Assembly (NCBI RefSeq): GCF_013364275.1
Contig: NZ_CP054932.1
Location: 806,001 to 870,000 of the forward strand
From: Actinomadura sp. NAK00032
GTDB taxonomy: Bacteria > Actinomycetota > Actinomycetes > Streptosporangiales > Streptosporangiaceae
Direction: 5' to 3'
Length of the DNA stretch: 64,000 nt
The notes under the pieces were generated by a model. It did no database searches and was not told the origin of the DNA. It saw only the letters and a list, made by a program, of their open reading frames with translations. Position 1 is the stretch's first letter; each line of letters starts with the position of its first letter. Below, piece by piece: positions 8,177 through 16,368 of this stretch. Position numbers and translations under genes: made by a program.

Positions 8177-8833
8177 CTAAGCCGTCTTCGTCTCCCCGCG
8201 AAGCCGCATGGGGACGTCTTCCTGATCGTCCCGATCGTCCCAGAGCGGCAACGTTCGCTCGACGAGCTTACGACGTGGATCGGGCCCGAGGGTGTCGTCC
8301 ACCTGCTTCACCCAGTGCCAGGCCGTGCCGCCGTCGGCGTTCCACCTGGGGCGGCCCAGGAAGAGCTCCATTTCGAGGGGTTCCTCGCTCGCACTGTGCG
8401 CGAGTACCAATGTCACGACGCCGGGCGTGTCGTGAACGTCGAGCCCGAGTGGCAGCGCCAACTGGGGGTCTTCGACATATCCCTGCCGTGCGACGGCCTG
8501 CTTGGTGGGGCTGGCCCGGTCCCACCGGATCGCCCGGACGTGGCCGAACTCGTGCCGCTTGAGCAGGACGCGGTAGCGGCCGTACCGCCACCCCGGCGAG
8601 CCGTTCAGATCATCCCGGACGACGTACTTCCCCAGCTCGCCACGTCCGAAGACGCTGTCGAGGGCACTCGCCAGCGTTTCGAACGCGCCGACGCCGTACG
8701 TCCGCTCCTTGAACCCCGCCGTCCGGCTCAACGCGTTGAACAGCGCAACCGTCGCATCTCGGTGGGCCTCCCGCACCGCATGCAGGAAGCCCACGGCCAA
8801 GAGCTCGTCCCAAGCAACCCGGTCTTCAGCCAC
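8177..8833 (-). CDS. Hypothetical protein, operon partner of the XRE-ImmA gene
   Basis: 218 residues, soluble, no membrane segment or recognised domain. Visible features: an N-terminal helical region ending in FNALSRTAGFKERTYG, a segment RYRVLLKRHEFGHVRAIRWDR with an HEFGH that resembles but does not match a zinc-protease motif (the second ligand would be His, yet the surrounding residues are strand-like), and a late LGRPRWNADGGTAWHWV block. It precedes the XRE-ImmA gene by 16 bases. It could be the antagonist, substrate or toxin partner; this is inference only. Confidence 0.75.
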   Translation of the reverse strand: MAEDRVAWDELLAVGFLHAVREAHRDATVALFNALSRTAGFKERTYGVGAFETLASALDSVFGRGELGKYVVRDDLNGSPGWRYGRYRVLLKRHEFGHVRAIRWDRASPTKQAVARQGYVEDPQLALPLGLDVHDTPGVVTLVLAHSASEEPLEMELFLGRPRWNADGGTAWHWVKQVDDTLGPDPRRKLVERTLPLWDDRDDQEDVPMRLRGETKTA

Positions 8834-8890
8834 CCGTCCACTGTAAGCAGAGGCACTGACATTGAGCCCCGCAGCGCTGCCGATGGCTCG

Positions 8891-9679
8891 CTACAAGCAG
8901 CCCTCGAACTGCGGCACTTCCTCGACGAGCTTCAGCCCGCTGGACCCGAACCACTTGCGCAGCAGCCAGCTGGCCGTCCCGTCCTGGTACATCGTGGTCA
9001 CGGCCCGGTTCACCGCCTCGCACGCGTCGACGTCGCCTTTCCGCATCCCGATGCCGTAACGCTCATCGGTGAACGGTGCGTTGACGATCCTCAAATCCGG
9101 AGCCGCGAACCCCGCCAGCACCAGATCGCCAGTGGAAACGGCGTCCACGGCACCGCTGCGCAGTTTCGCCACGCAGTCGCTATAGGACGACCCCGGAACC
9201 AGCTTCGTACGAACACCGAGCCCGCTGACCACCCGTTCGGTAGACACAGAACCACTCGCCTGGCACATCTTCCGCCCGGCTAGGTCACGGACACCGCGAA
9301 TCCTCGTCTCGCCCCGCCGCACCATGACGTCCTGATGAGCGACGTAGTAGGGCCCGGCGAACGTGACGAGCTTGGCCCGGTCCGGCGTGATCGAGTAGGA
9401 GGCGAGGACGAGGTCGACCGAATGCTCGTTGAGCTTCTCCTCGCGATTGTCCGACCTGACTTCCTTGAACGTCACGCGCGAGGCCCCGAGCCGGCGGGCG
9501 ATGTAGTAGCCGACGTCCACCTCGAAACCGCGGAAGACGCCGTTCTCCTTGCGTCCGAGTCCCGGCTGGTCAGCCTTGACGCCCACGACGATGACGTCCT
9601 TGCCGGGAATGGAGGCGCTCGCCGTAGCGCACCCGGCGAGAACGAAGACCAGGGCCAAACTCATCAGCATGTGGCGCAC
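8891..9679 (-). CDS. Polar amino-acid type ABC solute-binding lipoprotein
   Basis: 262 residues. A signal peptide ends in the lipobox LAGC at about residues 14-17, so the protein is anchored outside the membrane. The remainder is a type-II periplasmic-binding fold of the glutamine/glutamate family (VGVKADQPGLGRK, GFEVDVGYYIARRLG, LVLASYSITPDRAKLVTFAGPYY, DAVSTGD). No permease or ATPase gene is adjacent, so it is an orphan binding protein or a signalling component. The ATG used is the first of three close ones. Confidence 0.88.
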   Translation of the reverse strand: MRHMLMSLALVFVLAGCATASASIPGKDVIVVGVKADQPGLGRKENGVFRGFEVDVGYYIARRLGASRVTFKEVRSDNREEKLNEHSVDLVLASYSITPDRAKLVTFAGPYYVAHQDVMVRRGETRIRGVRDLAGRKMCQASGSVSTERVVSGLGVRTKLVPGSSYSDCVAKLRSGAVDAVSTGDLVLAGFAAPDLRIVNAPFTDERYGIGMRKGDVDACEAVNRAVTTMYQDGTASWLLRKWFGSSGLKLVEEVPQFEGCL

Positions 9680-9751
9680 AGCCCATGGCTATCGGCGCGA
9701 CTCGACCAGGAAATGAACACAACAAGACGGAACCGCTGCCAGCGGATGGCC

Positions 9752-10330
9752 CTATCGGCGTCCCAAAGGCCGGTAAGTGGCGAAGAGCCGAACCTGCCGA
9801 AGCCGGGGCTCGGGGCCCTTCCGTCCTTCCCGCACCCACAGGGCATGGACGGTCAGCAGCACGAGCTGACGAGCCCCGAAGAAGAACAACGCGGCCAGCG
9901 GCAGTTCGCCGAACAACGCCGTGGCGAGACTCAGCGCGAACTCACCCGATCCCCAGGAGAGCCAGACGTCGAACCAGGCGTCGCAGACGAGCAGCGTCCC
10001 GCTGACGACCTGCCCGAAGATGGCGATCTGCAGCCGTTTCCAGATCGCGAACGCGGTGCCCGCGATCGCCAGCGTCAAGCCGACATCGAAGCCGATCCAG
10101 GCGACCGCCCACCGCTCGGCCGTGAAGTGCTGCGGGAGCGTGAAGCCCAGCACGACCGTCCACGGAATGAGCCAGGCACAACAGCCGACCAGCAGCACCA
10201 GCGCGAACACACGATGCCGCCGGTTCCGGGGCTCGTCCAACGGATCGAGGTCGTCCGCCGTGATGAGCGCCCGAAGCAATTCGGCGCGCTGCTCGGCGGA
10301 AAGCCCCTGCACCTCCTCAGGCGTCAACAC
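9752..10330 (-). CDS. Four-helix integral membrane protein, unknown function
   Basis: 192 residues: a short acidic cytoplasmic N-terminus (MLTPEEVQGLSAEQRAELL) followed by four hydrophobic segments at about 42-63, 74-97, 100-124 and 134-164 and a basic C-terminal tail. The GFDVGLTLAIAGTAFAIWKRLQ and CDAWFDVW stretches belong to a conserved actinomycete 4-TM family without known role. GTG start. Confidence 0.8.
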   Translation of the reverse strand: MLTPEEVQGLSAEQRAELLRALITADDLDPLDEPRNRRHRVFALVLLVGCCAWLIPWTVVLGFTLPQHFTAERWAVAWIGFDVGLTLAIAGTAFAIWKRLQIAIFGQVVSGTLLVCDAWFDVWLSWGSGEFALSLATALFGELPLAALFFFGARQLVLLTVHALWVREGRKGPEPRLRQVRLFATYRPLGRR

Positions 10331-10375
10331 CGCGCCCCACCTCCATCCGTGCGCGCACGATGTTAGACGCGCCTC

Positions 10376-10807
10376 CTATCCGTCGCCCTCAAGCAGTTCT
10401 TTCAAACGCCGATGGCTCGCAGGCGCGGCCTTCGCCGCCATACGCCGCACCATGGGCACCACGGCCGCGGCCATCCCGCGTCCGCCAAAGTCGAGACCGA
10501 AAGTCACCCGGCACCTTTCAGCCCCGAGCGGCTCGACGCTGACCGTGGCGTTCGGCCGGATCGGCCCGTCCACCCCCTTCGCCGCCCAACTGCGCGGCGG
10601 CACACACTCGGTGATCTCCTGAGTCATCGACCGCTCGGCACCGCCAATCCTCCGGACAGTGGTGAACCGCGACCCCACCTGGTCACCTTCGACCTGCACG
10701 TCCGTCACGTCCCGCTGCCACTCGGGGAACTTCGCAGGATCGACCACGTAGGCGAACACCAGCCCGGCGGGCCGTTCGATCTCGACGCTGTTCACGAAGC
10801 CGGCCAT
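10376..10807 (-). CDS. SRPBCC (polyketide cyclase/START-like) protein
   Basis: 143 residues with the helix-grip pattern: VEIERPAGLVFAYVVDPAKFPEWQ at the start, RRIGGAERSMTQEITE in the sheet, and a C-terminal helix (MVRRMAAKAAPASHRRLKELL). Such proteins bind hydrophobic ligands in a cavity; the ligand is unknown. ATG at 10807 has GGAGGA four bases upstream. The frame stays open upstream but looks non-coding there. It is divergent from the SigJ-like sigma factor with a gap of 77 bases, so shared control is plausible. Confidence 0.85.
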   Translation of the reverse strand: MAGFVNSVEIERPAGLVFAYVVDPAKFPEWQRDVTDVQVEGDQVGSRFTTVRRIGGAERSMTQEITECVPPRSWAAKGVDGPIRPNATVSVEPLGAERCRVTFGLDFGGRGMAAAVVPMVRRMAAKAAPASHRRLKELLEGDG

Positions 10808-10884
10808 CTCTCCTCCCGAAGCAGTCACATCCGTCCTTCGTACTTCGTCGTATCTATGACGGAGGCCAGGGGAAGGATGTGACG

Positions 10885-11745
10885 GTGGACGACGAGCAGC
10901 TCGCGGAACGTTTCGAGGCGAACCGGCCCCGCCTGGCGGCACTCGCGTACCGGATGCTGGGCTCGCCAACAGAGGCGAACGATGCCGTCCAGGAAGCGTG
11001 GCTGCGGCTGAGCAAGGCCAACGCCGACCGCATCGAGAACCTCAACGGCTGGCTGACGACGATCGTCGCCCACATCTGCATCGACATGCTGCGCACCCGC
11101 ACGTCCCGCCGCGAGGACCCGTACGACGAGCGCCTCCCCGAACCGGTGATCACCCAGGACGGCACCGACCCCGAAGAACAGGCACTGCTCGCCGACGCCG
11201 TGGGCGTCGCCATGCTCGTCGTCCTCGACACCCTGACGCCCGCCGAGCGCCTGGCGTTCGTTCTGCACGACCTGTTCCAGATGCCGTTCGACGAGATCGC
11301 CGCCATCCTCGACCGCACCCCGACGGCGACCCGCCAACTCGCCAGCCGCGCCCGCCGCCGCGTCCGCTCGGCCCCCGTCCCAGACCCCGACATGACCCGC
11401 CAACGCGCCGTAGTGGACGCGTTCCTCACGGCCGCCAAGACCGGCGACCTGGAAGCCCTGGTCGAGACCCTCGCCCCAGACATCGTCCTGCACGCCGAGG
11501 CCGACGGCGAGTACATCCACCTCCGCGGCGCCAGGAAGATCGCCCAACGCGCGATCGCCTTCTCCTTCCGCGCCGAGTTCGCCCGCCCAGCCCTGATCAA
11601 CGGCACCGCCGGCCTGGTAGTGGCCACAGAGGACGAACCAATCGCCGTCATGGCCTTCACCGTCGTCAACGACAAAATCGCCGAACTCGATATCTACGCC
11701 GACCCAACCCACCTAACCCACCTAGACCCAACCCTCTTCAACTAG
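10885..11745 (+). CDS. sigJ: SigJ-like ECF sigma factor with SnoaL-type C-terminal domain
   Basis: 286 residues: sigma region 2 (LAALAYRMLGSPTEANDAVQ followed by EAWLRL), region 4 (LTPAERLAFVLHDLFQMPFD, EIAAILDRTPTATRQLASRA) and then a SnoaL/NTF2-like domain from about residue 175 (RQRAVVDAFLTAAKTGDLEALVETL). This is the ECF41/SigJ architecture, in which the C-terminal domain rather than a separate anti-sigma factor modulates activity. GTG at 10885 is preferred because GGAAGG is eight bases upstream; the GTG two codons earlier is only two bases from it. The divergent SRPBCC gene may be a target. Confidence 0.88.
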   Translation: MDDEQLAERFEANRPRLAALAYRMLGSPTEANDAVQEAWLRLSKANADRIENLNGWLTTIVAHICIDMLRTRTSRREDPYDERLPEPVITQDGTDPEEQALLADAVGVAMLVVLDTLTPAERLAFVLHDLFQMPFDEIAAILDRTPTATRQLASRARRRVRSAPVPDPDMTRQRAVVDAFLTAAKTGDLEALVETLAPDIVLHAEADGEYIHLRGARKIAQRAIAFSFRAEFARPALINGTAGLVVATEDEPIAVMAFTVVNDKIAELDIYADPTHLTHLDPTLFN

Positions 11746-11749
11746 CCCC

Positions 11750-12124
11750 CTACCAGGTGCTCGGGAACATCTGGTGCTTGAGGAAGAGGTCGATCTGCTC
11801 GGCCGCCGACTTCGCGTCTCCGCATGGGCACAAGTACCCCTGCCTCCCGCGCAGCGTCTCGTAGTAGCCCCACGTCCCACCGGGAGTGGCCCGGACGGAG
11901 ACCACGATCCCGACCTCCTTCGAGAAACCGGCGTGCACCCACAGCATGGGCAGCGGCGTCGGGAACTCCTCGGGCCTGTAGAACTTGACGAAGCGCCACC
12001 CCTGCGGCTGAAGCGCGACGGCTAGCGCGTCCAGGTAGCCAATCGTTGTTCGCCTGCTCAGACGCGTCCGCAAGCGAAGCACCTGACGCTCGGCTCGGAC
12101 GCTCAGAGAGCGCACTTCGCCCAT
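11750..12124 (-). CDS. Hypothetical protein, distal gene of the anti-sigma-type operon
   Basis: 124 residues with no recognised domain. A basic N-terminal helix is followed by a region rich in aromatic residues (WRFVKFYRPEEFPTPLPMLWV) and a CPCGD motif near the C-terminus. Its ATG lies inside the 3' end of the HATPase gene (22-base overlap), so it is probably translated from the same message. Convergent with the SigJ-like gene, with a gap of four bases. Confidence 0.65.
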   Translation of the reverse strand: MGEVRSLSVRAERQVLRLRTRLSRRTTIGYLDALAVALQPQGWRFVKFYRPEEFPTPLPMLWVHAGFSKEVGIVVSVRATPGGTWGYYETLRGRQGYLCPCGDAKSAAEQIDLFLKHQMFPSTW

Positions 12125-12492
12125 GTGACCTTCCCTCCCTCAGCCAGCGGATCAGTGCCCCACTCCTCCGCGAGCGCGGCGACCAGGAGCAACCCGCGCC
12201 CGCTGATCGCGGTGTCACTCCCCGGTTGGACGCAGGGCACCTTGTCGCCGCTGTCCTCGACCTCGATGACGGGCCGCCCGTCCGACTCGTCCCGCACCAT
12301 GCGGACGACAATCGGCGGCTGCCCGTGCAGAAGCGCGTTCGTGACCAACTCGGACACGATGAGCTGCGCCGTGTAGGCGTATTCGATGCCCCGACCCTGG
12401 AACCACTCACCGACGAACTGCCGTGCCGCCGCGGGTGCCTGCTTATCCGCGTCCCGGACGAGCAGCTCCAGGTCACCTACTTGGACGATCAT
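12103..12492 (-). CDS. ATP-binding anti-sigma/regulatory protein (HATPase_c_2, RsbW-like)
   Basis: 129 residues forming a stand-alone GHKL ATPase: N-box SELVTNALLHG, G1-type EVEDSGDKVP and the glycine lid ISGRGLLLVAALAEEWG. Such proteins act as serine kinases or anti-sigma/anti-anti-sigma switches and are very numerous in actinomycetes. ATG at 12492 follows a purine-rich GAGGACGAGGAG. No cognate STAS or sigma gene is adjacent, so the partner is unknown. Confidence 0.88.
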   Translation of the reverse strand: MIVQVGDLELLVRDADKQAPAAARQFVGEWFQGRGIEYAYTAQLIVSELVTNALLHGQPPIVVRMVRDESDGRPVIEVEDSGDKVPCVQPGSDTAISGRGLLLVAALAEEWGTDPLAEGGKVTWAKCAL

Positions 12493-12515
12493 CTCCTCGT
12501 CCTCTATGTGGCCGC

Positions 12516-12890
12516 TCAACGCACACCTTCCGTTCCCGATATGGCGCCAGGCGCATCCAGCCATCCGAGACCGTGACGGCCTCGGCGCGGCGACCGAATG
12601 CGGCGACGAAAACGCTGATGACGGCCCGGCCTCATCTGCCCCGCGCGCCGCGATTCCCCGCAAGGACGGACGTGCTGGGGAGGACGGCACGCGGCGCCCC
12701 GTACCGCCACGACCGCGTTGGCGAGATCGGCCGGGGTGGCGGCCTCGACAAGACGGCCTTCGACCAGTGCCCACCACCGGCGCGTGTGGAACCCGAACCA
12801 CGCCACAACGCCGTAGCGGCACTCCAGCTCCCGGATCTCGGCGCGGACAATCGGTCCGGTGTCGATGGGGACGGTCGCGTCGGACGGCAT
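12516..12890 (-). CDS. Hypothetical protein upstream of the HATPase gene
   Basis: 124 residues. The first ~70 look coding and conserved in style (GPIVRAEIRELECRYGVVAW, RRWWALVEGRLVEAATPADL); the last ~45 are basic and of low complexity (RRRIRSPRRGRHG), so the true domain is probably only the N-terminal part. The stop lies 23 bases before the HATPase start, which suggests one transcript. No function can be assigned. Confidence 0.6.
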   Translation of the reverse strand: MPSDATVPIDTGPIVRAEIRELECRYGVVAWFGFHTRRWWALVEGRLVEAATPADLANAVVAVRGAACRPPQHVRPCGESRRAGQMRPGRHQRFRRRIRSPRRGRHGLGWLDAPGAISGTEGVR

Positions 12891-13260
12891 GATCACGCCT
12901 CCGCTCGTGGCAGGGATGGCTGCCCAGGCGATGGCGAGGAGCCCGATACTGTATGCGCGCCTCTGAAAGCGGCCGACACCACCGACGTGCCACGTCGCAT
13001 CTACCGCCGTTCGGCGATAATCAGACGTAAGCCGCAATGGACGGATTTGCGACTCCGCAAGTCCGCGTCGATCGCAACGAGCCGTCGAAACACTGCATGC
13101 CGCCCATGCCGCAACCATGGACATAAGCGGACAATTAAATGCGGCGATCAAGGTAACCTCCTCCTTCCTGGGGCTTTGCTTGGCGTTTCCGCTTCCCAAG
13201 AATGAGGCGCTGTGCTTAGTCTCGGCTTTACTTCCGAGAACGCAAAACACTGGAGGGGAC
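12891..13260. other. Divergent intergenic region
   Basis: This 370-base gap separates the minus-strand HATPase operon from the interrupted HTH gene. It is richer in A/T around 13000-13200 and presumably carries both promoters. I see no reliable -35/-10 pair and no convincing gene. GGAGGGG at 13252-13258 is the ribosome site of the downstream HTH frame. Confidence 0.5.
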
Positions 13261-14076
13261 ATGCCGAACGTCCGCGATCCGCTCGACCCCAAGCTCTCCC
13301 AGTGGCATCTACTCTCGTACTACCTGCGGTTCTTCCGCGAGAAGGAAGGGCTCTCCCTCACACAGTGAGGGAAGATCATCGGCGCGGCTCGGTCCACTGT
13401 TTCGAACATGGAGGCCGGCCGGCACCGCATCCACGAGGACCACGCCAAGCTCATCGACCGCCACTTCGGCACCGGCCGCCTGTTCGAGCTCCTCCTCTGG
13501 TTCGCCCGGACGGCCCACAACCCCGACTGGTTCCGCCAGTACACCGAGTACGAGAAGCAGGCGGCGTTCACCAAGATCTACCACGGGAACCTGATCCCGC
13601 TGTTCTTCCAGACGGACGCCTACACCGAGGCGTATGTCCACGTCAGTGACAGCCAGGACCAGGAGGCGGAACTTGCCGCACGCCTCCGCCGCAAGCAGGC
13701 CATGCTGGGACGCCCCGAGCCCGCATTCATCTGGCTCCTCCTAGGAGAGGCTGCACTCGCCACCCAGGTCGGCGGCCCCAGCGTCATGAAGGCGCAGCTG
13801 GAGCACCTCCACAGGATGACTGGCCTCGCGCACGCAAGCGTCCGCGTCGTCCCCTTCACGGCCGGCGCGCACCGCGGCGCCGACGGATACTTCCAGGTCA
13901 TCGGCCTCGAGAACAGGGACATCGGGTACGCGGGGGCGCAGAAGGGCGGCCGGTTGATCGAAGGTCCGAGCGAGGCCAGGGAGCTGAGCTTTATATTCGA
14001 CCGTATCGGCGCGAAAGCCGCGTCCGAGGACGACTCACGCTCGCTGATCCGACGCTACCTGGAGACATACCCATGA
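13261..14076 (+). pseudogene. HTH/DUF5753 regulator interrupted by one in-frame TGA
   Basis: The frame from ATG 13261 (GGAGGGG upstream) would give a 271-residue HTH/DUF5753 protein, but codon 36 (13366-13368) is TGA. Both sides are otherwise perfect: LRFFREKEGLSLTQ before and GKIIGAARSTVSNMEAG after. The stop therefore falls between the first and second helices of the HTH, where relatives carry Cys or another residue. The DUF5753 part (NPDWFRQYTEYE, IPLFFQTDAYTEAY, VRVVPFTAGAHRG) is intact and still overlaps the DUF397 gene by ATGA. Simple nonsense mutation is most likely; translation from an internal ATG at 13408 would yield an HTH-less protein. Confidence 0.8.
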
Positions 14077-14252
14077 CCGTGCAGTGGCGCAAGAGCTCCC
14101 ACAGCGGAGGCGCCAACGACGCAACCTGCGTTGAACTGGCCAAACTCTCCACAGGCATCGGCATCCGCGACTCTAAAGACCCCGAGGGTAGCCTCCTCAT
14201 CGTCGCCCCAGCAGCCCTCCGCCAAGTCCTTCGACGGGTGACCGAGCGATAA
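14073..14252 (+). CDS. DUF397 domain protein
   Basis: 59 residues carrying VQWRKSSHSGGANDATCVEL, then IGIRDSKDPEG and a final helix (APAALRQVLRRV), the complete DUF397 pattern. The ATG overlaps the TGA of the interrupted HTH/DUF5753 gene (ATGA), so its translation should depend on ribosomes reaching that stop; the upstream nonsense codon could lower its expression. Too short for many gene callers. Confidence 0.85.
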   Translation: MTVQWRKSSHSGGANDATCVELAKLSTGIGIRDSKDPEGSLLIVAPAALRQVLRRVTER

Positions 14253-14261
14253 GACCGTGAT

Positions 14262-15089
14262 CTAATACCTGGGCCAGGGTCTTCCGCCGCTTTCTTCGGA
14301 CAGCCTGTCTTCGCCGGGGCTGACGCACACGAAGACAAGGCACCTTCTGGCTCTGTGCTGAAGGAAACGATCGTGGCGGTCGTGGTCCTCTTGGCCCATA
14401 AACGCCTTGAACTGTCCGAGCTTGTAGGCAGTCGTCGTCTTGGTGACGCGCTTGGCGATCTCAAAATCTCGGCTGAGCAGAGCCATCCGGTGCTCCAGCT
14501 CAGGAACATCAAGATCTAGTCCCGACGCACGCAACGGTTGAGCGACGGTCATGTAGTCATCGTGATCACGAAGCGCAGGGTAGAGCGGATCATGATGGCG
14601 GTCGACCTCACGCTCGCGAGGAGTGCCCTTCTTCTGAAGGGCGCGGGCGATCGCTTCTCCGACCGCACGGGCGACAGGGGGCGGGAACGCGTTCCCAATC
14701 TGCCGGTACCGCGAGGTCTTGCGCCCTGTGAACTCCCAGCCCCACTCGTCCCTCCATCCCTGGATGCGGGCCACCATCTCGCAGGTCAGCTTGGGGGCAA
14801 CCTCGAACGTGTCGCCAGGCTCCGGCGCGTGATTCGCGACCCCAAGAGCATCTACGCCGAGTCGCGCCCAGGCGCGCTTGGCCCGTGTTGGTCCCAGGTC
14901 TGCGCCGCCATGCTTCTTGGACCTGCCGACGATGGTGGGCGCGATCTTGTTGGCCTTCTCTGCCCACTCCTCGGCCCCCTCCCAACCGCGCGGAGCGCAA
15001 ACCCTCTGTCGCCACAGGCTTGACCCGCACGGCGTCACCCCCGCCCGTGCCCGCCGCCTGCCTTCGACCCTGAACGCACGTCGTATCAC
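14262..15089 (-). pseudogene. 5'-truncated C5 cytosine methyltransferase
   Basis: The recognisable part begins near 14987 (GWEGAEEWAEKANKIAPTIV) and covers the end of the target-recognition region plus motifs IX-X (LTCEMVARIQGW, YRQIGNAFPPPVARAVGEAI), then a conserved C-terminal extension (MALLSRDFEIAKRVTKTTTAYKLGQFKAFMG). Motifs I, IV (PCQ) and VI (ENV), which bind AdoMet and do the chemistry, are missing, and the sequence upstream to 15089 looks non-coding. The enzyme cannot be active. The last ~25 residues before the stop also look like run-on. A small protein that normally accompanies such methyltransferases lies just upstream. Confidence 0.8.
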
Positions 15090-15153
15090 CCGGGAACTGC
15101 CGGAACCCTGCCCCAGGGCGCCCGCATAGGTGGGTCACACCTGCCTGGGCAGG

Positions 15154-15393
15154 CTAGGACAGTGCAGGAAACGTCTCCCGAATGATGCGCAGGAGGTCGG
15201 CGGCACCTTGCTCGTCCAACTGCAACGTCTGGCTAACCTTCTTCTCGGACTGCCGAGAGTCCGACCCGTAGGTGCTCAACTGAAGGAGAGTCGCCCCGCT
15301 GGGCGTATGTACCTTCTGGTAACCACACTCAACCTCGGTAGGATGTGGCTTCGCAGAGTTATTGGTAGCCAAAAACTCCCTGATCCTCGCCAT
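15154..15393 (-). CDS. Small conserved protein that accompanies methyltransferase loci
   Basis: 79 residues starting MARIREFLATNNSAKPHPTE, followed by VECGYQ, LLQLSTYGSDSR, and a C-terminal helix (DEQGAADLLRIIRETFP). I recognise this as a small actinobacterial family, sometimes mislabelled as methionyl-tRNA formyltransferase, often seen near restriction or defence genes. ATG at 15393 starts the conserved part; an open frame further upstream lacks similarity. Function unknown. Its likely former partner, the methyltransferase downstream, is truncated. Confidence 0.75.
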   Translation of the reverse strand: MARIREFLATNNSAKPHPTEVECGYQKVHTPSGATLLQLSTYGSDSRQSEKKVSQTLQLDEQGAADLLRIIRETFPALS

Positions 15394-15756
15394 GCGCACA
15401 TACTGCCGGACATAGGCAAAGAGAGCCAGGGTGTGGGGTTCGGTTCGCTGAGGGCTGAATCGAGCAGGGATGTGATCGGCAACTGAGCTCCCAAGCAATC
15501 GGAAGCGATACCGCTCGGCTCAGTCCCTCCGAATCAGCTTCTCAATGCTAGAGAGGCTTGGCTGACTCACTTGTCGCATATAACTTATTTGTTTTGAACA
15601 GATAACGAATTAAACTGCTCCGAGATGTGACCAGGAGGGTGCCAGGTGCAATGTTGGCACGCGCGGGCGGCTGGGCGCTGCAGGAGGCGATCGGGATCGG
15701 CACGGTGCTAGCAGCGAGCGGGCTGCAGTAGTCGTCATGTGGCAGTCTTCGGAGAC
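15394..15756. other. Intergenic region with an A/T-rich block
   Basis: No gene seen. About 15560-15625 is strikingly A/T-rich for this genome (for example ATATAACTTATTTGTTTTG), which fits either a promoter for the small gene on the minus strand or recently acquired DNA. No consensus promoter could be assigned with confidence. Confidence 0.5.
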
Positions 15757-16365
15757 TTACCGGCCATCGACGGCGGCTTTGGGACGCAGATGCCGGTGGA
15801 CGTACCTGATGTCGATGCCACAATGCTCAGCGATCGAGGTCTGTCGCTCTTTTTCTGCGTCGGAAACCACTAGACCATCCTGAAGAGTGACTACAATCAG
15901 CGGTTTGGTACCCGTATCGACCGCCTGGTTGAGTGCGGCCCAGGTGAGGTCTCGGAAGGTCTTCGGTCGACCCCAACAGACGTAACGCTGTGTCTGCCCG
16001 TCGGATGCCAAGCAGTGCATGGGCTTGTCGTCGACGCTATCGGGCACTACTGACCAACGCTCTCCTAGGGTTCGCGCGATCAGTTGTTCCGGACTTGGGA
16101 ACCGGCTTCGGACGTACCGGGCCATGGCCCCGAAACCCTCTTGCGCCCGCGCGTACTCCTTCATCGGGGTGTCCTTGATCCAGGTGCCTATGCGGTGATC
16201 GTCGAAGAAGGGGCGGAGGGCGCCCCCGATGCGCGGATCATCGATCCACCTACGGTACTGGAGCTTTTTCTCCGTGCTGGAAAGGAGTTCCCAATCGAGC
16301 TCTTCGGCCTGGCGGTAGAGCTCTTTGATGACTTCGGCGCGGATCTCTTCAGGAAGCTCGGACAA
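15757..16365 (-). CDS. Hypothetical protein in the restriction cluster
   Basis: 202 residues, soluble. The N-terminal half is helical (SELPEEIRAEVIKELYRQAE, then a YRRWIDDPRIGG motif), with a central GTWIKDTPMKEYARAQEGFG. The C-terminal part contains alternating strands and helices (KPLIVVTLQDGLVVSDAEK). No known domain recognised. It starts three bases after the stop of the nuclease-helicase gene and ends the minus-strand run that begins with the Eco29kI-like nuclease, so it is probably a component or accessory of that system. Confidence 0.75.
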   Translation of the reverse strand: MSELPEEIRAEVIKELYRQAEELDWELLSSTEKKLQYRRWIDDPRIGGALRPFFDDHRIGTWIKDTPMKEYARAQEGFGAMARYVRSRFPSPEQLIARTLGERWSVVPDSVDDKPMHCLASDGQTQRYVCWGRPKTFRDLTWAALNQAVDTGTKPLIVVTLQDGLVVSDAEKERQTSIAEHCGIDIRYVHRHLRPKAAVDGR

Positions 16366-16368
16366 GTC

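Noticed and set aside
13366..13368. TGA read as selenocysteine
   Set aside because: No SECIS-like hairpin is evident directly downstream, no selenium genes are in the window, and relatives do not need a catalytic residue in an HTH turn.
14608..15138. Minus-strand 176-codon frame over the truncated methyltransferase
   Set aside because: Arg/Gly-rich shadow of another frame; the methyltransferase motifs lie in the frame ending at 14262.
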